A DNA stretch of 64,000 bases, taken from assembly GCA_014584295.1 (NCBI GenBank), contig JACTNC010000063.1, positions 1 through 64,000 on the forward strand, in the 5' to 3' direction. This document shows, piece after piece, positions 1 through 8,220 of this stretch (within the stretch, counting starts at the first letter, position 1; the number at the start of each line of letters is the position of its first letter). Both the position numbers and the translations under genes were made by a program. The notes beneath the pieces were generated by a model. The model did no database searches, had not been told where the DNA came from, and saw only the letters and a program-made list of their open reading frames with translations. The stretch comes from Verrucomicrobiota bacterium. GTDB lineage: Bacteria > Verrucomicrobiota > Verrucomicrobiia > Opitutales > Opitutaceae.

Positions 1-456
1 GCGTGCGGCAACCGCCCGCACTTTGCTTGCCTCAGGGCTGTCGTGCGCCCACAGCGCCAGACGGCGGTGGCGCAGGTAGTCCTCATAGTCGAGCAGCAAT
101 TCCTCGAGACTGGCGCGGGCCACATTCACCAGGCGCAGCTCGGTTTGCGAACTGGTCGCAGAGGCTCGGCTGCCTTCGGCGATGTTCTGGCGACCCGAGC
201 GTGCTGCCTGCACCATTTGGTCCACGGTGCGCGAGCGGGCATCCAGGAATTTCTCGCAAAACCGTACCGTGGCGTCATAGATGAGCGTGGCAGTCTGAAA
301 GCTGGCGGTCTTGCGGTAACCGCCACTTGGGCGAAGTTTCTTGTGCGGGCCTTCCACGGTTTTCAGCAAATACAGATCGGTCCGATCCGTCTGATCAGAC
401 TGATCCTCCCGAACAGCTCCGGCTAGGCCGGCGCATACCCATTTCAGGGCCGCCAC
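1..456 (-). CDS. four-helix-bundle protein (23S rRNA IVP-like), 3' end off the left edge
   Basis: Reading the minus strand from about 400 down to 1 gives an open frame with the hallmarks of the four-helix-bundle family first known from 23S rRNA intervening sequences: FQTATLIYDATVRFCEKF, then RTVDQMVQAARSGRQNIAEGS, then ELRLVNVARASLEELLLDYEDYLRHR. The IAEGS turn and the LEELLLDYEDYLR helix are the most diagnostic parts. No ATG precedes the conserved part. The frame opens after a stop at 466-468, and a GTG at 454-456 is the first plausible start, so the start is uncertain. The N-terminal 20 codons contain a low-complexity Asp/Ser/Thr stretch (SDQTDRTD) made by a GATC-rich repeat at 374-405. The gene continues beyond position 1. 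Function is unknown; the family folds as a helical bundle that forms oligomers. Confidence 0.75.
   Translation of the reverse strand, partial: MAALKWVCAGLAGAVREDQSDQTDRTDLYLLKTVEGPHKKLRPSGGYRKTASFQTATLIYDATVRFCEKFLDARSRTVDQMVQAARSGRQNIAEGSRASATSSQTELRLVNVARASLEELLLDYEDYLRHRRLALWAHDSPEASKVRAVAAR
374..405. repeat. short GATC-rich degenerate tandem repeat in the leader of the four-helix-bundle gene
   Basis: The stretch reads as repeated GATC/GATCNG/GTCCGATC units of about 8-10 bases, partly palindromic. On the minus strand it encodes a Ser-Asp-Gln-Thr-Asp run at the very start of the four-helix-bundle reading frame. It could be a simple-sequence expansion inside the leader, or untranslated DNA if the true start lies further downstream. 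Confidence 0.4.
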
Positions 457-473
457 GCCTTGGGCTCAGGCCC

Positions 474-1751
474 TTACTTGGGCAGGAGCCCGCTGATGGG
501 CGGATTCCAATCCCCAGGATCAATCTCGGGCGATGGATGCCCTCCGGGTTTCCCTTGAGGGCGCCCAAGGAAGTGCGAAGTAACAAGGCGCTGCACCAGA
601 TTCATGCTGGACAGCGCACTGTGAAACCCAAGTTTGCTGAGCAACTGGTCGCCAAACTCAAAGAAGCCAAAATCGCCCGGCGTCACGCACACGACCTGCT
701 CCGCGGGGACAAATGCACATCTCGCTCCGAGGTACGGTACCGTATTGTCTCCTGTATTGATCCTGTTGATACCACTCCACTCGTTCTTCGGATTGCCGAG
801 TTCAAACCTGGGTTTGCCGCTTGCGTCCTGCTTGATCGACATGCCCACCCGTGTTTCCGCATCGACTCCGACCACGCAAAGCCACTTGCGGGGGTCAGGC
901 AGCTTGAGGCGCTCAATGCGGCGACGGTGCCGCCAGGCGCGATCGAGCATGGATTCCAGCAACTTGTCGGCCTCCACGCGTGGCTCCTCTGGCCGCAGGC
1001 CATAGCGGGTGACAAACGTCGCCAGCGTCTCCAGTATGCCGGGCTGCCACGCCTGCGGCAGAAAGATGTCCTCTTCAAGGCCAGTATCGGCAGTGACAGC
1101 GCCATCGTAGGACGGCAACAAGTGGTAAAGCGAGGGAGTCAGCCGCGCCGCCTCGCGCTCGCGGGAACCACCGCTGGAGAGACTGAAGCCGCCAACGCCA
1201 ATCGCCACCTTGGCAATCGACTCGAGCGACCCGCGGAAGGGTGACGCGAGCGACGCCACTTTGTCGACCGCCTTGAACCCCTCACGCGCCAAATACCCAG
1301 CAACAATCAGCCCTCCCATCGAATGGGCGACAAGATTCACCTTTCCCGTCCTGGGACTAAACCCGTCGGCGTGGTAATGCCGCATCAGACTGGTTCGGGC
1401 AATGACCTCGCTGACAAAGCCGGCGAGTTCCGCCTCAATCACATCGAGCGGCTGCCTCCAATCATAGGCAAAGGGATACACCGGGACTGGCCTCTCCGGA
1501 TCCTGGGTCAGATTGTGCCGAAGCTCTTCGATGATCTCGCCATAGAAAAGCTGGAAAACCTGATCGCGCGCCACGCGGGCCGGTTCAACCAGTTCAAACT
1601 GCACATTGTCGGGATGCAATGTGATGCGCTCATAGCTTTTTGTCGCTGCCTTCAGCACGGACCAGACATTCTCCGGATCCACCGGATACTCGTCCCGGAG
1701 GGTGCTTCCCATGATCCCCGGCAGAAAGACAACAGGAGCAGGCAAGGTCAT
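474..1751 (-). CDS. alpha/beta-hydrolase lipase of the lecithin:cholesterol acyltransferase type
   Basis: The protein (about 425 residues) opens with PVVFLPGIMGSTL, the N-terminal signature of the LCAT/lipase superfamily, where the loop after strand 1 forms the oxyanion region. The nucleophile elbow AHSMGG places the catalytic Ser near residue 144. Family members act as lipases or acyltransferases on phospholipids and glycerides. There is no obvious signal peptide, so a cytoplasmic or membrane-peripheral location is more likely than secretion. The ATG at 1751 is preferred over an in-frame TTG two codons upstream. The stop lies 18 bases before the proposed start of the four-helix-bundle gene, so the two may be co-transcribed. 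Substrate cannot be inferred. Confidence 0.82.
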   Translation of the reverse strand: MTLPAPVVFLPGIMGSTLRDEYPVDPENVWSVLKAATKSYERITLHPDNVQFELVEPARVARDQVFQLFYGEIIEELRHNLTQDPERPVPVYPFAYDWRQPLDVIEAELAGFVSEVIARTSLMRHYHADGFSPRTGKVNLVAHSMGGLIVAGYLAREGFKAVDKVASLASPFRGSLESIAKVAIGVGGFSLSSGGSREREAARLTPSLYHLLPSYDGAVTADTGLEEDIFLPQAWQPGILETLATFVTRYGLRPEEPRVEADKLLESMLDRAWRHRRRIERLKLPDPRKWLCVVGVDAETRVGMSIKQDASGKPRFELGNPKNEWSGINRINTGDNTVPYLGARCAFVPAEQVVCVTPGDFGFFEFGDQLLSKLGFHSALSSMNLVQRLVTSHFLGRPQGKPGGHPSPEIDPGDWNPPISGLLPK

Positions 1752-1950
1752 GCCCAAACACTAACGTTATCCGGCCCGAGACCAACCGAAATGTAGCCAC
1801 CCGCCTCCACCTGCAGAGCGCGCAATTTCGATCTTCACCACCACGCCGCAGGGAAAAACCGATGCCATCCACCCCTCAAACCCTTGCCTCTGCTCCAAGA
1901 CTTAGGCACACACATCCCTTGGAAAAATCCTTCGCCCAGCGGAAATCAAA

Positions 1951-2027
1951 TGGTCGGGCCGGCGAGATTCGAACTCGCGACCTCTTGCACCCCATGCAAG
2001 CGCGCTACCAGGCTACGCTACGGCCCG
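1951..2027 (-). tRNA. tRNA-Pro (anticodon GGG)
   Basis: The minus strand folds as a standard cloverleaf. The acceptor stem CGGGCCG pairs with CGGCCCG and is followed by discriminator A and an encoded CCA. The anticodon arm is CTTGC-ATGGGGT-GCAAG, giving anticodon GGG (codon CCC). The T arm carries GTTCGAATC. It lies alone between the lipase and the universal stress protein gene. Confidence 0.95.
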
Positions 2028-2207
2028 AACAAGTGAACGGTCAGAGAGCCCTATGCCTCCGCCAGAGGCAAGCGCTTTTTTCCCCTTCCTCCCGACCGGA
2101 TCTCCACAAATTCAAAGGTCCCAAACTGCCCCCTCCCGAAGCCAATCAAATCCGCGGAAGTTGCTGTCTGTTTTGAACAAACGGAGTTCACACGTGTCAA
2201 ACGACCT

Positions 2208-2675
2208 ATGAAAACCATCTTGGCGCCCATCGATTTCTCTAGCGCGAGTGACGACGTCGTTAAGGCGGCCTCCGAACTCGCTGGCATCCTCAGCGCACGC
2301 ATCGTGCTTCTTCATGTGGTGCAGCCTCCCGTCGTTACCAGCGACTTCGGCGTTGGCTTGGATAATGTCCAGGAACTTATGGTCATTAGCGAAAAGGCCG
2401 CGACCAAGAATCTGGACCGACAAAAAGCCCGTCTCGCAAAGAAGGGCCTGGAAGCTGACGGCATCGTTACTACCGGTGCTCCGATCGCTTCGATCCTCAA
2501 GGAAGCCGAACGCACAAACGCCAGCTACATCGTCATGGGATCGCATGGCCACACAGCTTTCTATGACCTTCTCGTAGGCAGCACCACCCAGGGTGTGCTC
2601 AAGCGATCGAAATGTCCCGTGATGGTCCTGCCCACGCGAGCCAAGTCCGGAAAAAAGGGCAAAAAGAAGAAATAG
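2208..2675 (+). CDS. universal stress protein, UspA family
   Basis: The 155-residue product begins MKTILAPIDFSSASDDVVKAA, the typical UspA strand 1 with the Asp that contacts nucleotide. Near residues 110-125 it has GSHGH-x9-GSTTQGVL, matching the G-2X-G-9X-G(S/T) ATP-binding motif of the ATP-binding Usp subgroup. It ends in a Lys/Gly-rich tail (SGKKGKKKK), which is unusual and might bind nucleic acid or membrane. Family members are cytoplasmic dimers induced by stress or starvation. The next gene, an aminopeptidase on the same strand, starts 72 bases on. Start ATG at 2208. Confidence 0.92.
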   Translation: MKTILAPIDFSSASDDVVKAASELAGILSARIVLLHVVQPPVVTSDFGVGLDNVQELMVISEKAATKNLDRQKARLAKKGLEADGIVTTGAPIASILKEAERTNASYIVMGSHGHTAFYDLLVGSTTQGVLKRSKCPVMVLPTRAKSGKKGKKKK

Positions 2676-2747
2676 ACCGCACCTCGCACGGCATCTGCCC
2701 ACACCCGTGGGATTTGCCCCAACAACCCGTTCCCCGCAGGCTGCCTC

Positions 2748-4058
2748 ATGCTGCCATTTGATGACCCTGTGCTTCAGGCACGCCGGAAATGTATCCAGGA
2801 TGCTGTTACACCGGTCATCGGCGATGCCGTGCTCCTGGTCCACGCAGGCGAGCCCATTCCGCTGCCCGAGAACACTGACCAAACCTATCCCTTTCGCGCA
2901 CACGCGGAATACTACTACCTGACTGCGCTCGAATGCCCCGGTGGAATCGTCGCCTTCGACCCCGCCGCCAACCACGGCGGACAATGGCGATCATTCGTGC
3001 CTTCACTCACGGAAAATGAGCGGATCTGGGAGGGACGCAAACAATCGCCAGGTGAGCCGATCGCAGGGTTGACCGCATGGCTCAAGGAACGCGCACGTCC
3101 CATCGTCAGACTGGGCGCACCGCCGCGCGCAATGGACATCTCCGATCGCGATGAACGGACAAAACGCGTCCGCGAACATTTCCGTCACGCCAGGCGCCCC
3201 AAGGACGCGCTTGAACTGGGACTCCTCCGCAAGGCTGCAACCTGCACCGCTGCGGGCTACACGGCTGTCCGGGCCCGCCTGGGAGCGGAATTCCAACCGA
3301 CCACTGAGCGGAGTCTCCAGATCACTCTCGAAACAGAATTCTTCCACGCCGGTGCCCGCCGGACCGGTTACGGATCCATCGTCGGCAGCGGCCCCAATGC
3401 CGCGGTACTTCACTTTGATCCAAGCGATCGAATGATCGCAGCGGGTGAATTTGTTCTCATCGACGCCGGAGCGGAAATCGACCGCTACGTGTGCGATGTC
3501 ACGCGCACCTTCGTGGCCGGTGGCAACCCTACCGCCTTTCAACGCGATCTTCACGCACTGGTGCTTTCCGTCGAGGAGGCCGCCATCTCGCGCTGTCGCA
3601 CAGGCGCAGAGTGGAAAGACATCCACTTCAAGGCGGCTTTGGAAATCTCCTCTGGGCTCGTCGACATGGGAATCCTCCTCGGAACTCCCGAATCACTGGT
3701 CGACCGCAACGCGCACACGCTGTTTTTTCCTCACGGACTCGGACACCTTGTCGGGCTCGGAGTGCGCGATGCGAGCGGCACGCTACCCGGCCGCCCCAAG
3801 GATCCTCGTCCCGCATTGCAAACGCTCCGCACCGATCTGCCGTTGATGCCTGGTTATGTCATCACCGTCGAACCGGGTATCTACTTTATCCCCACACTGC
3901 TCAACGACCCTGCACGGCGGGAACGGTTTCACGACTGCGTCGACTGGAAACGCATCGAGCCCTTGATGGAGATCGGCGGCGTTAGAATCGAAGACAACAT
4001 TCTGGTCACCACGGATGTGCCGGAGATCCTGACCTCGTCGATTCCGAAAGCGCTATAG
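2748..4058 (+). CDS. M24 metallopeptidase, Xaa-Pro aminopeptidase (PepP-like)
   Basis: This 436-residue protein has the two-domain layout of aminopeptidase P: an N-terminal creatinase-type domain (about residues 1-170) and a C-terminal pita-bread metallopeptidase domain. All five dimetal ligands are visible: two Asp in LIDAGAEIDRYVCDVTRTF (about residue 236), His in FFPHGLGHLVGLGVRD (about 327), Glu in TVEPGIYFIP (about 374) and Glu in GGVRIEDN (about 409). It should remove N-terminal residues preceding proline in the cytoplasm, normally with Mn2+. Length and motif order are normal for the family, so the gene looks intact. No operon partner is evident apart from the upstream usp gene. Confidence 0.93.
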   Translation: MLPFDDPVLQARRKCIQDAVTPVIGDAVLLVHAGEPIPLPENTDQTYPFRAHAEYYYLTALECPGGIVAFDPAANHGGQWRSFVPSLTENERIWEGRKQSPGEPIAGLTAWLKERARPIVRLGAPPRAMDISDRDERTKRVREHFRHARRPKDALELGLLRKAATCTAAGYTAVRARLGAEFQPTTERSLQITLETEFFHAGARRTGYGSIVGSGPNAAVLHFDPSDRMIAAGEFVLIDAGAEIDRYVCDVTRTFVAGGNPTAFQRDLHALVLSVEEAAISRCRTGAEWKDIHFKAALEISSGLVDMGILLGTPESLVDRNAHTLFFPHGLGHLVGLGVRDASGTLPGRPKDPRPALQTLRTDLPLMPGYVITVEPGIYFIPTLLNDPARRERFHDCVDWKRIEPLMEIGGVRIEDNILVTTDVPEILTSSIPKAL

Positions 4059-4208
4059 AGCATCAGGCACGCCGCACGCCTGCATTCCCTTGAGGCTCCT
4101 TCCAGACGCAGGTGCCCGGTCGCATTCGCAAGGCACACATTGCTTTGCCAATGCAAGAATCATGGCTTGCCAGCCCCGGCAATTTCGCATCGCATGACCC
4201 TCTTTCCA

Positions 4209-4296
4209 GCCCGGATGGCGGAATTGGCAGACGCAACGGACTCAAAATCCGTCGCCCTCTAAAGGCGTGTGGGTTCGATCCCCTCTCCGGGCACCA
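4209..4296 (+). tRNA. tRNA-Leu (anticodon CAA)
   Basis: An 88-base class II tRNA with acceptor stem GCCCGGA pairing with TCCGGGC, discriminator A and an encoded CCA. The anticodon arm ACGGA-CTCAAAA-TCCGT gives anticodon CAA (codon TTG). The long variable arm (GCCCTCTAAAGGCG region) is the mark of a leucine tRNA. The T loop contains GTTCGATCC. Confidence 0.96.
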
Positions 4297-4371
4297 CCTT
4301 GAAAGGTGAGGCATTTTTAGGTAACGGAAATGCAAGAATCGGAAGCAGCGGCGCCACGCCGAACACTGTTT

Positions 4372-4899
4372 TCAAGCTTTGCCCGCCGCGTGGGCTCTTG
4401 CCACGTGAACGTATTTTTCCGCCCAGGGCCGCAGACCGGCCATCTCCTCCGGAGTCAGCGAGCGCACAATGCGCGCTGGCGTACCGAGAACCATCGAGCC
4501 GGGTGGCACGACCATTCGCTGCTTCACCACGGCACCGGCCCCTACAATGCTGCGGGCACCAATGACAGCACCATCGAGAACCGTCGCTCCCATCCCAATC
4601 AGGCATTCATCTTCAATCGTGCACGCATGCACAATGGCACAGTGCCCAATCGTGCACCACCTTCCGATGATCGCGTCCAGATCATCCGCCAGATGCACGA
4701 CGGCATTGTCCTGAATATTGCTCCCCTCCCCGACAACTATGCGCGCGATGTCGCCGCGCAGTACCGCGCCGTAGAAAACGCTGCTCTGTGATTCCAGCGT
4801 GACATCACCGACCACCGTCGCGTTGGGAGCAACCCAGATGGCGCGCGCCGTATCCGGGACTTTTCCGAGGTGCCGGCCAAGCCGTTCCTGCAAGGTCAT
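4372..4899 (-). CDS. gamma-carbonic-anhydrase-like hexapeptide-repeat protein (YrdA family)
   Basis: The 175-residue product is a left-handed beta-helix protein. Hexapeptide repeats run from about residue 20 to 140 (VGDVTLESQSSVFYGAVLRGD, VVGEGSNIQDNAVVH, IGMGATVLDGAVIG). Three His residues (in AVVHLADD, TIGHCAIVHAC) match the metal-binding set of gamma-class carbonic anhydrases and YrdA/PaaY proteins. Members are trimeric with an interfacial Zn or Fe site; many have weak or no measurable anhydrase activity. The start ATG at 4899 overlaps the stop of the upstream pseudouridine synthase gene (ATGA), so the two are translationally coupled. A longer in-frame start exists inside that gene but adds no conserved sequence. 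Confidence 0.9.
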   Translation of the reverse strand: MTLQERLGRHLGKVPDTARAIWVAPNATVVGDVTLESQSSVFYGAVLRGDIARIVVGEGSNIQDNAVVHLADDLDAIIGRWCTIGHCAIVHACTIEDECLIGMGATVLDGAVIGARSIVGAGAVVKQRMVVPPGSMVLGTPARIVRSLTPEEMAGLRPWAEKYVHVARAHAAGKA

Positions 4900-5729
4900 G
4901 AGTCGCCAGTGTGTCCACCGCCGGGTCGACGGCAAGGTTGTGACGCGAACTTCCTCAGGTACTTGAGCGCAACCTCAAACTCGTGGGGAAGTTCTGCCCG
5001 CAGCCTCATGGGCTCAAGTGTATCAGGATGCCTGACCGTGAGCTCGCTCGCATGCAACGCAAGCCGCTGCAACAGGGGCTTTTCGTCATCGCGATTCTTG
5101 TAGCCGCGCTTGAGTTCGGAGAGTTTCAAACCGGCTTCCGGAATACCGTAGAACCGATCACCGAGAATGGGAGCCCCGGCGGCGGCCAGATGCACCCGCA
5201 ACTGATGCGTCCTCCCCGTGTGTGGTCGACACTCGACCCAGGCGAAACGTTGCCCCCGCCCGGTCTGAAAGCGCTCCAAGGTTCGAAAATCCGTCAGCGA
5301 TGGCTTTCCTCCTCTCTTCTTGAAAACCCGCATGCGACCCGGATGCGCCTCGTCCTGATCCAGCGCCAGATCGATGCTGAACGTTTCCGGCAGCAGTCCG
5401 GAATCGTCGCGAACCGCGGCAATGACCTTCATCGCCTCTTCCACAGGCGGAACAACAACCAAGGCGTGATAGACCTTGCCCACCGACTTCGACTGGAACT
5501 GCCCACTCAGAAAATCCAATGCCGGTTTCGTCTTTGCGCAAAGCAGCACGCCGCTGGTATCCGCATCCAGCCTGTGGACATTCGCAACGCCCTTCCCCAG
5601 CGCCGCATGGACGTTACCCATCAGATTCCCGCGTGACTTGTCCCAGCGATCCGGCGCCACCAAGAGGCCGCTCGGTTTGTCGAACGCAATCATGGCATCG
5701 TCCTCATGGATAATGGGCGGCAGGGACAT
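4896..5729 (-). CDS. RluA-family RNA pseudouridine synthase
   Basis: The protein of about 277 residues has the RluA/RsuA-type catalytic motif HRLDADTSG with the nucleophilic Asp near residue 55. Further family blocks are KPSGLLV at the N-terminus, GRTHQLRVHLAAAGAPILGD and the C-terminal RLALHASEL. It converts a specific uridine to pseudouridine in rRNA or tRNA; the exact target cannot be told from sequence. There is no N-terminal S4 domain, so it resembles the RluA/RluC-short or TruC group. The ATG at 5729 was chosen because homology begins right after it (MSLPPIIHEDDAMIAFDKPSG). The frame stays open about 40 codons upstream but that part looks non-coding. It overlaps the next gene by four bases. 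Confidence 0.92.
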   Translation of the reverse strand: MSLPPIIHEDDAMIAFDKPSGLLVAPDRWDKSRGNLMGNVHAALGKGVANVHRLDADTSGVLLCAKTKPALDFLSGQFQSKSVGKVYHALVVVPPVEEAMKVIAAVRDDSGLLPETFSIDLALDQDEAHPGRMRVFKKRGGKPSLTDFRTLERFQTGRGQRFAWVECRPHTGRTHQLRVHLAAAGAPILGDRFYGIPEAGLKLSELKRGYKNRDDEKPLLQRLALHASELTVRHPDTLEPMRLRAELPHEFEVALKYLRKFASQPCRRPGGGHTGDS

Positions 5730-5921
5730 CCCTGAGCGAATGCACGGAAAATGGCGGAAACTCAAACCTCTGAAATATTGACGAATTCTTAGCGAATGCC
5801 TGGCGAACTCAAATAAATGTAACGCGTTGGTTGACCGATTGAAAGGACTTGCCACGGGCGCAGCTAACAGGCTGCTGTTCTGACGGCACGGTCAGGATTC
5901 TTCCCGGCCGATAAGATCGGT

Positions 5922-7517
5922 ATGTCCGCCATCAAACGCAAATTCATCCATTTCGGCGCGAGTATCATGACGACTCGCATCTCCCGCCGTTTGAAGAAGG
6001 GGACAAATGGGTTACGCGAACAGGAAACCGCATACAAACACCTTCTGAAGCGCATCGCGGGCACGGCCTTCGGCCAGGACATGGAGCTGGACAGCACGCT
6101 GCCCTACGACGGCTTCCAACGTCGGGTACCGCTTCGCGTCTATGAGGAGTTTCTTCCCTACATCGAGCGAATCAAAGCCGGTGAGGCAAACGTTCTCTGG
6201 CCGGGCGCTTGTTCCCTCTTCATAAGTACGAGCGGCACTACCTTCGGACGATCCAAACTCATCCCGGTCACCGAAGCCTTGCTCCAACATTTTCGCAAGG
6301 CCGGCAAGGAATCCCTGTTCTATTATACTGCCCGCGTCGGACACACGGGCATTTTTCAAGGGCGTCATCTCTACCTTGGTGGTTCACCGGCTCCGCTGCC
6401 TGTTGATGGGGGAAACGGCCATATGGCCTACGCGTGCGACCTGAGCGGAATCGCCACGCTAAACCTGCCCAAATGGGCAGACGAATTGTACTATGAGCCT
6501 GGCGAGGAGATCGCTCGAATCCCGGACTGGCAGCAGAAGATCAATGCAATCGCCGAGCGCACAGTGGGAAGGGACATTACCCTGATAGCCGGAATTCCGA
6601 ACTGGATCCAGATTCTTGCTGAGGCCGTTCTTGCACGAAGCGTGCAGGGCAAGGTGCGTCCGACCTACCTGAAAGCGGTCTGGCCCAACCTTGAATGCTT
6701 TGTCCACGGCGGTGTTCCCATCGGTCCCTTTGCCGAGGGCATTCGCGCCATTCTCGGACCGCACGTCAATTTCCACGAGGTCTATCCCTCGTCCGAGGGT
6801 TACATCGCCGCACAGGACGCCGATGCCACCTTCGGCCTCCGCCTCATGACGGATGCGGGTATCTTCTTCGAATTTCTGCCGATGCGTGAATACGTCGACG
6901 CGCGCCTCGGCCCACTCGGCAGTCGCACGGTGCCACTCGCAGCGGTCAAGACGGGTGTGGACTACGCACTCGTGATGACGACCCCCGGAGGATTCTGCCG
7001 CTATGTGATGGGCGATGTCGTACGCTTTGTTTCAACGGATGTCCCACGCCTGATGTACGTCGGTCGGACAAAGCTTCAGTTGAACGTTTTCGGTGAGCAG
7101 GTGATCGAGAAGCAACTCACCGATGCGCTCCTCTCCGTGTGCCAGGCTCACGGATGGTCGATCGTCAATTTTCACGTGGCTCCGCTCTTTTCCGAAATCT
7201 CAGCCGGCGGCACACCCAAGGGCCGTCACGAATGGTGGATCGAACTGAAGGCCCCGACGGTGGTCACGCCAACCGGCCCCGTCATTGCCGCGGAACTCGA
7301 CGCTGAACTCCAACGCATCAACTCGGACTACGCCACACAGCGAAACGGTCGGAATTTCGATGCACCTGTTGTTCGATTGGTAATGCCCGGCCTTTTTGAA
7401 CAGTGGATGCGCACTGCAGGCAAGTGGGGAGGCCATGGCCGGATGCCCCGCTGCCGCGCCGACCGCCACATCGCCGAAGAACTTTCCCTGCTCGCACGTT
7501 TTTCAAACGACGCCTGA
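5922..7517 (+). CDS. GH3-family acyl-acid-amido synthetase
   Basis: The 531-residue protein matches the GH3 family, adenylating enzymes of the ANL fold named after plant auxin-conjugating proteins. Visible motifs are the phosphate-binding loop STSGTTFGRSKLIPVT (about residues 103-118), the YPSSEGYIAAQD segment that contacts the adenylate, GFCRYVMGDVVRF, and YVGRTKLQLNVFGEQV near the hinge to the C-terminal domain. Plant members join amino acids to jasmonate or auxin. Bacterial members are common in Bacteroidetes and Verrucomicrobia and their substrates are largely unknown. It stands alone and converges with the small membrane protein gene on the other strand, so the neighbours do not reveal the substrate. 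Confidence 0.9.
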   Translation: MSAIKRKFIHFGASIMTTRISRRLKKGTNGLREQETAYKHLLKRIAGTAFGQDMELDSTLPYDGFQRRVPLRVYEEFLPYIERIKAGEANVLWPGACSLFISTSGTTFGRSKLIPVTEALLQHFRKAGKESLFYYTARVGHTGIFQGRHLYLGGSPAPLPVDGGNGHMAYACDLSGIATLNLPKWADELYYEPGEEIARIPDWQQKINAIAERTVGRDITLIAGIPNWIQILAEAVLARSVQGKVRPTYLKAVWPNLECFVHGGVPIGPFAEGIRAILGPHVNFHEVYPSSEGYIAAQDADATFGLRLMTDAGIFFEFLPMREYVDARLGPLGSRTVPLAAVKTGVDYALVMTTPGGFCRYVMGDVVRFVSTDVPRLMYVGRTKLQLNVFGEQVIEKQLTDALLSVCQAHGWSIVNFHVAPLFSEISAGGTPKGRHEWWIELKAPTVVTPTGPVIAAELDAELQRINSDYATQRNGRNFDAPVVRLVMPGLFEQWMRTAGKWGGHGRMPRCRADRHIAEELSLLARFSNDA

Positions 7518-7553
7518 TTCGTCAGCCTGAAGGAATGCCGACAGCCGTCGTCA

Positions 7554-7571
7554 GGTCCGAGCGCTCGGACC
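7554..7571. other. 18-bp perfect palindrome between convergent genes
   Basis: GGTCCGAGC is followed directly by its reverse complement GCTCGGACC. It lies in the 128-base gap between the 3' ends of the GH3 gene and the opposing membrane-protein gene. It could fold into a hairpin but has no T-tract on either side, so it is at best a weak terminator or a protein-binding site. Confidence 0.35.
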
Positions 7572-7645
7572 ACAATCGACCGTATCCGAGGCGAAATCAC
7601 GAAGACGTTCGATCAATCTGATTCAACGTGCCGCCATCACACTTC

Positions 7646-8092
7646 TCAGCGAAGGACACCACGTCTCACCATTGCCCGCGCGTAGACGTAGAGGAACACG
7701 CCGATCACAACAATGATTGCAGTGAAGGCCAGTGCGCCCCCACCGCCCATGATTCTCATTCCATCGCTCAAGAGATAGTTGTGCGTAAACGTGAGCGTCA
7801 TGGCCACAAGCACCACAAGATTGACAACCACGGCGAGCCTTCGGCGCAAGAGTAGCAAGAGCGAACCAAACAAACTGCCCCAGGTAGCCGCGCCCCAGGC
7901 CACCACCACCCACGGTGGAAAACCATAGAAATACTCCAGCTGCTCAGGGGTAAAGTGCTTCATCCAGGATTCATTCTTCACCTGGGTCATGGTGAAATCC
8001 ATCGCGCCAACTGCGTTCCAAAGGAGTGACAGCACTCCGACCATCCAAAGGTGCCAAGGGGTCTTGGCAGAGGTTTCGTGTGAGCCTGCCAT
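7646..8092 (-). CDS. small four-helix integral membrane protein of unknown function
   Basis: The 148-residue product has four hydrophobic segments at about residues 15-32, 60-80, 85-105 and 115-138. Between the first and second lies a soluble loop with ESWMKHFTPEQLEYFYGFPPW. Similar small proteins are sometimes annotated as sugar transporters, but nothing here supports transport, and I make no functional call. It follows the NHL-propeller gene by 128 bases on the same strand and may be the last, loosely attached member of that operon. Start ATG at 8092. Confidence 0.75.
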   Translation of the reverse strand: MAGSHETSAKTPWHLWMVGVLSLLWNAVGAMDFTMTQVKNESWMKHFTPEQLEYFYGFPPWVVVAWGAATWGSLFGSLLLLLRRRLAVVVNLVVLVAMTLTFTHNYLLSDGMRIMGGGGALAFTAIIVVIGVFLYVYARAMVRRGVLR

Positions 8093-8220
8093 GACCCAAG
8101 CAAACGACTGGCCGTGCGCGAAAACAATCCCAAAAGCACTCCCAGTCCTACGGCTTCCCGTCCAGACGACACAAACGAATCAAGCTGCCCGCATGCGCTG
8201 CGAGCAGCTTGCCACGTCAA

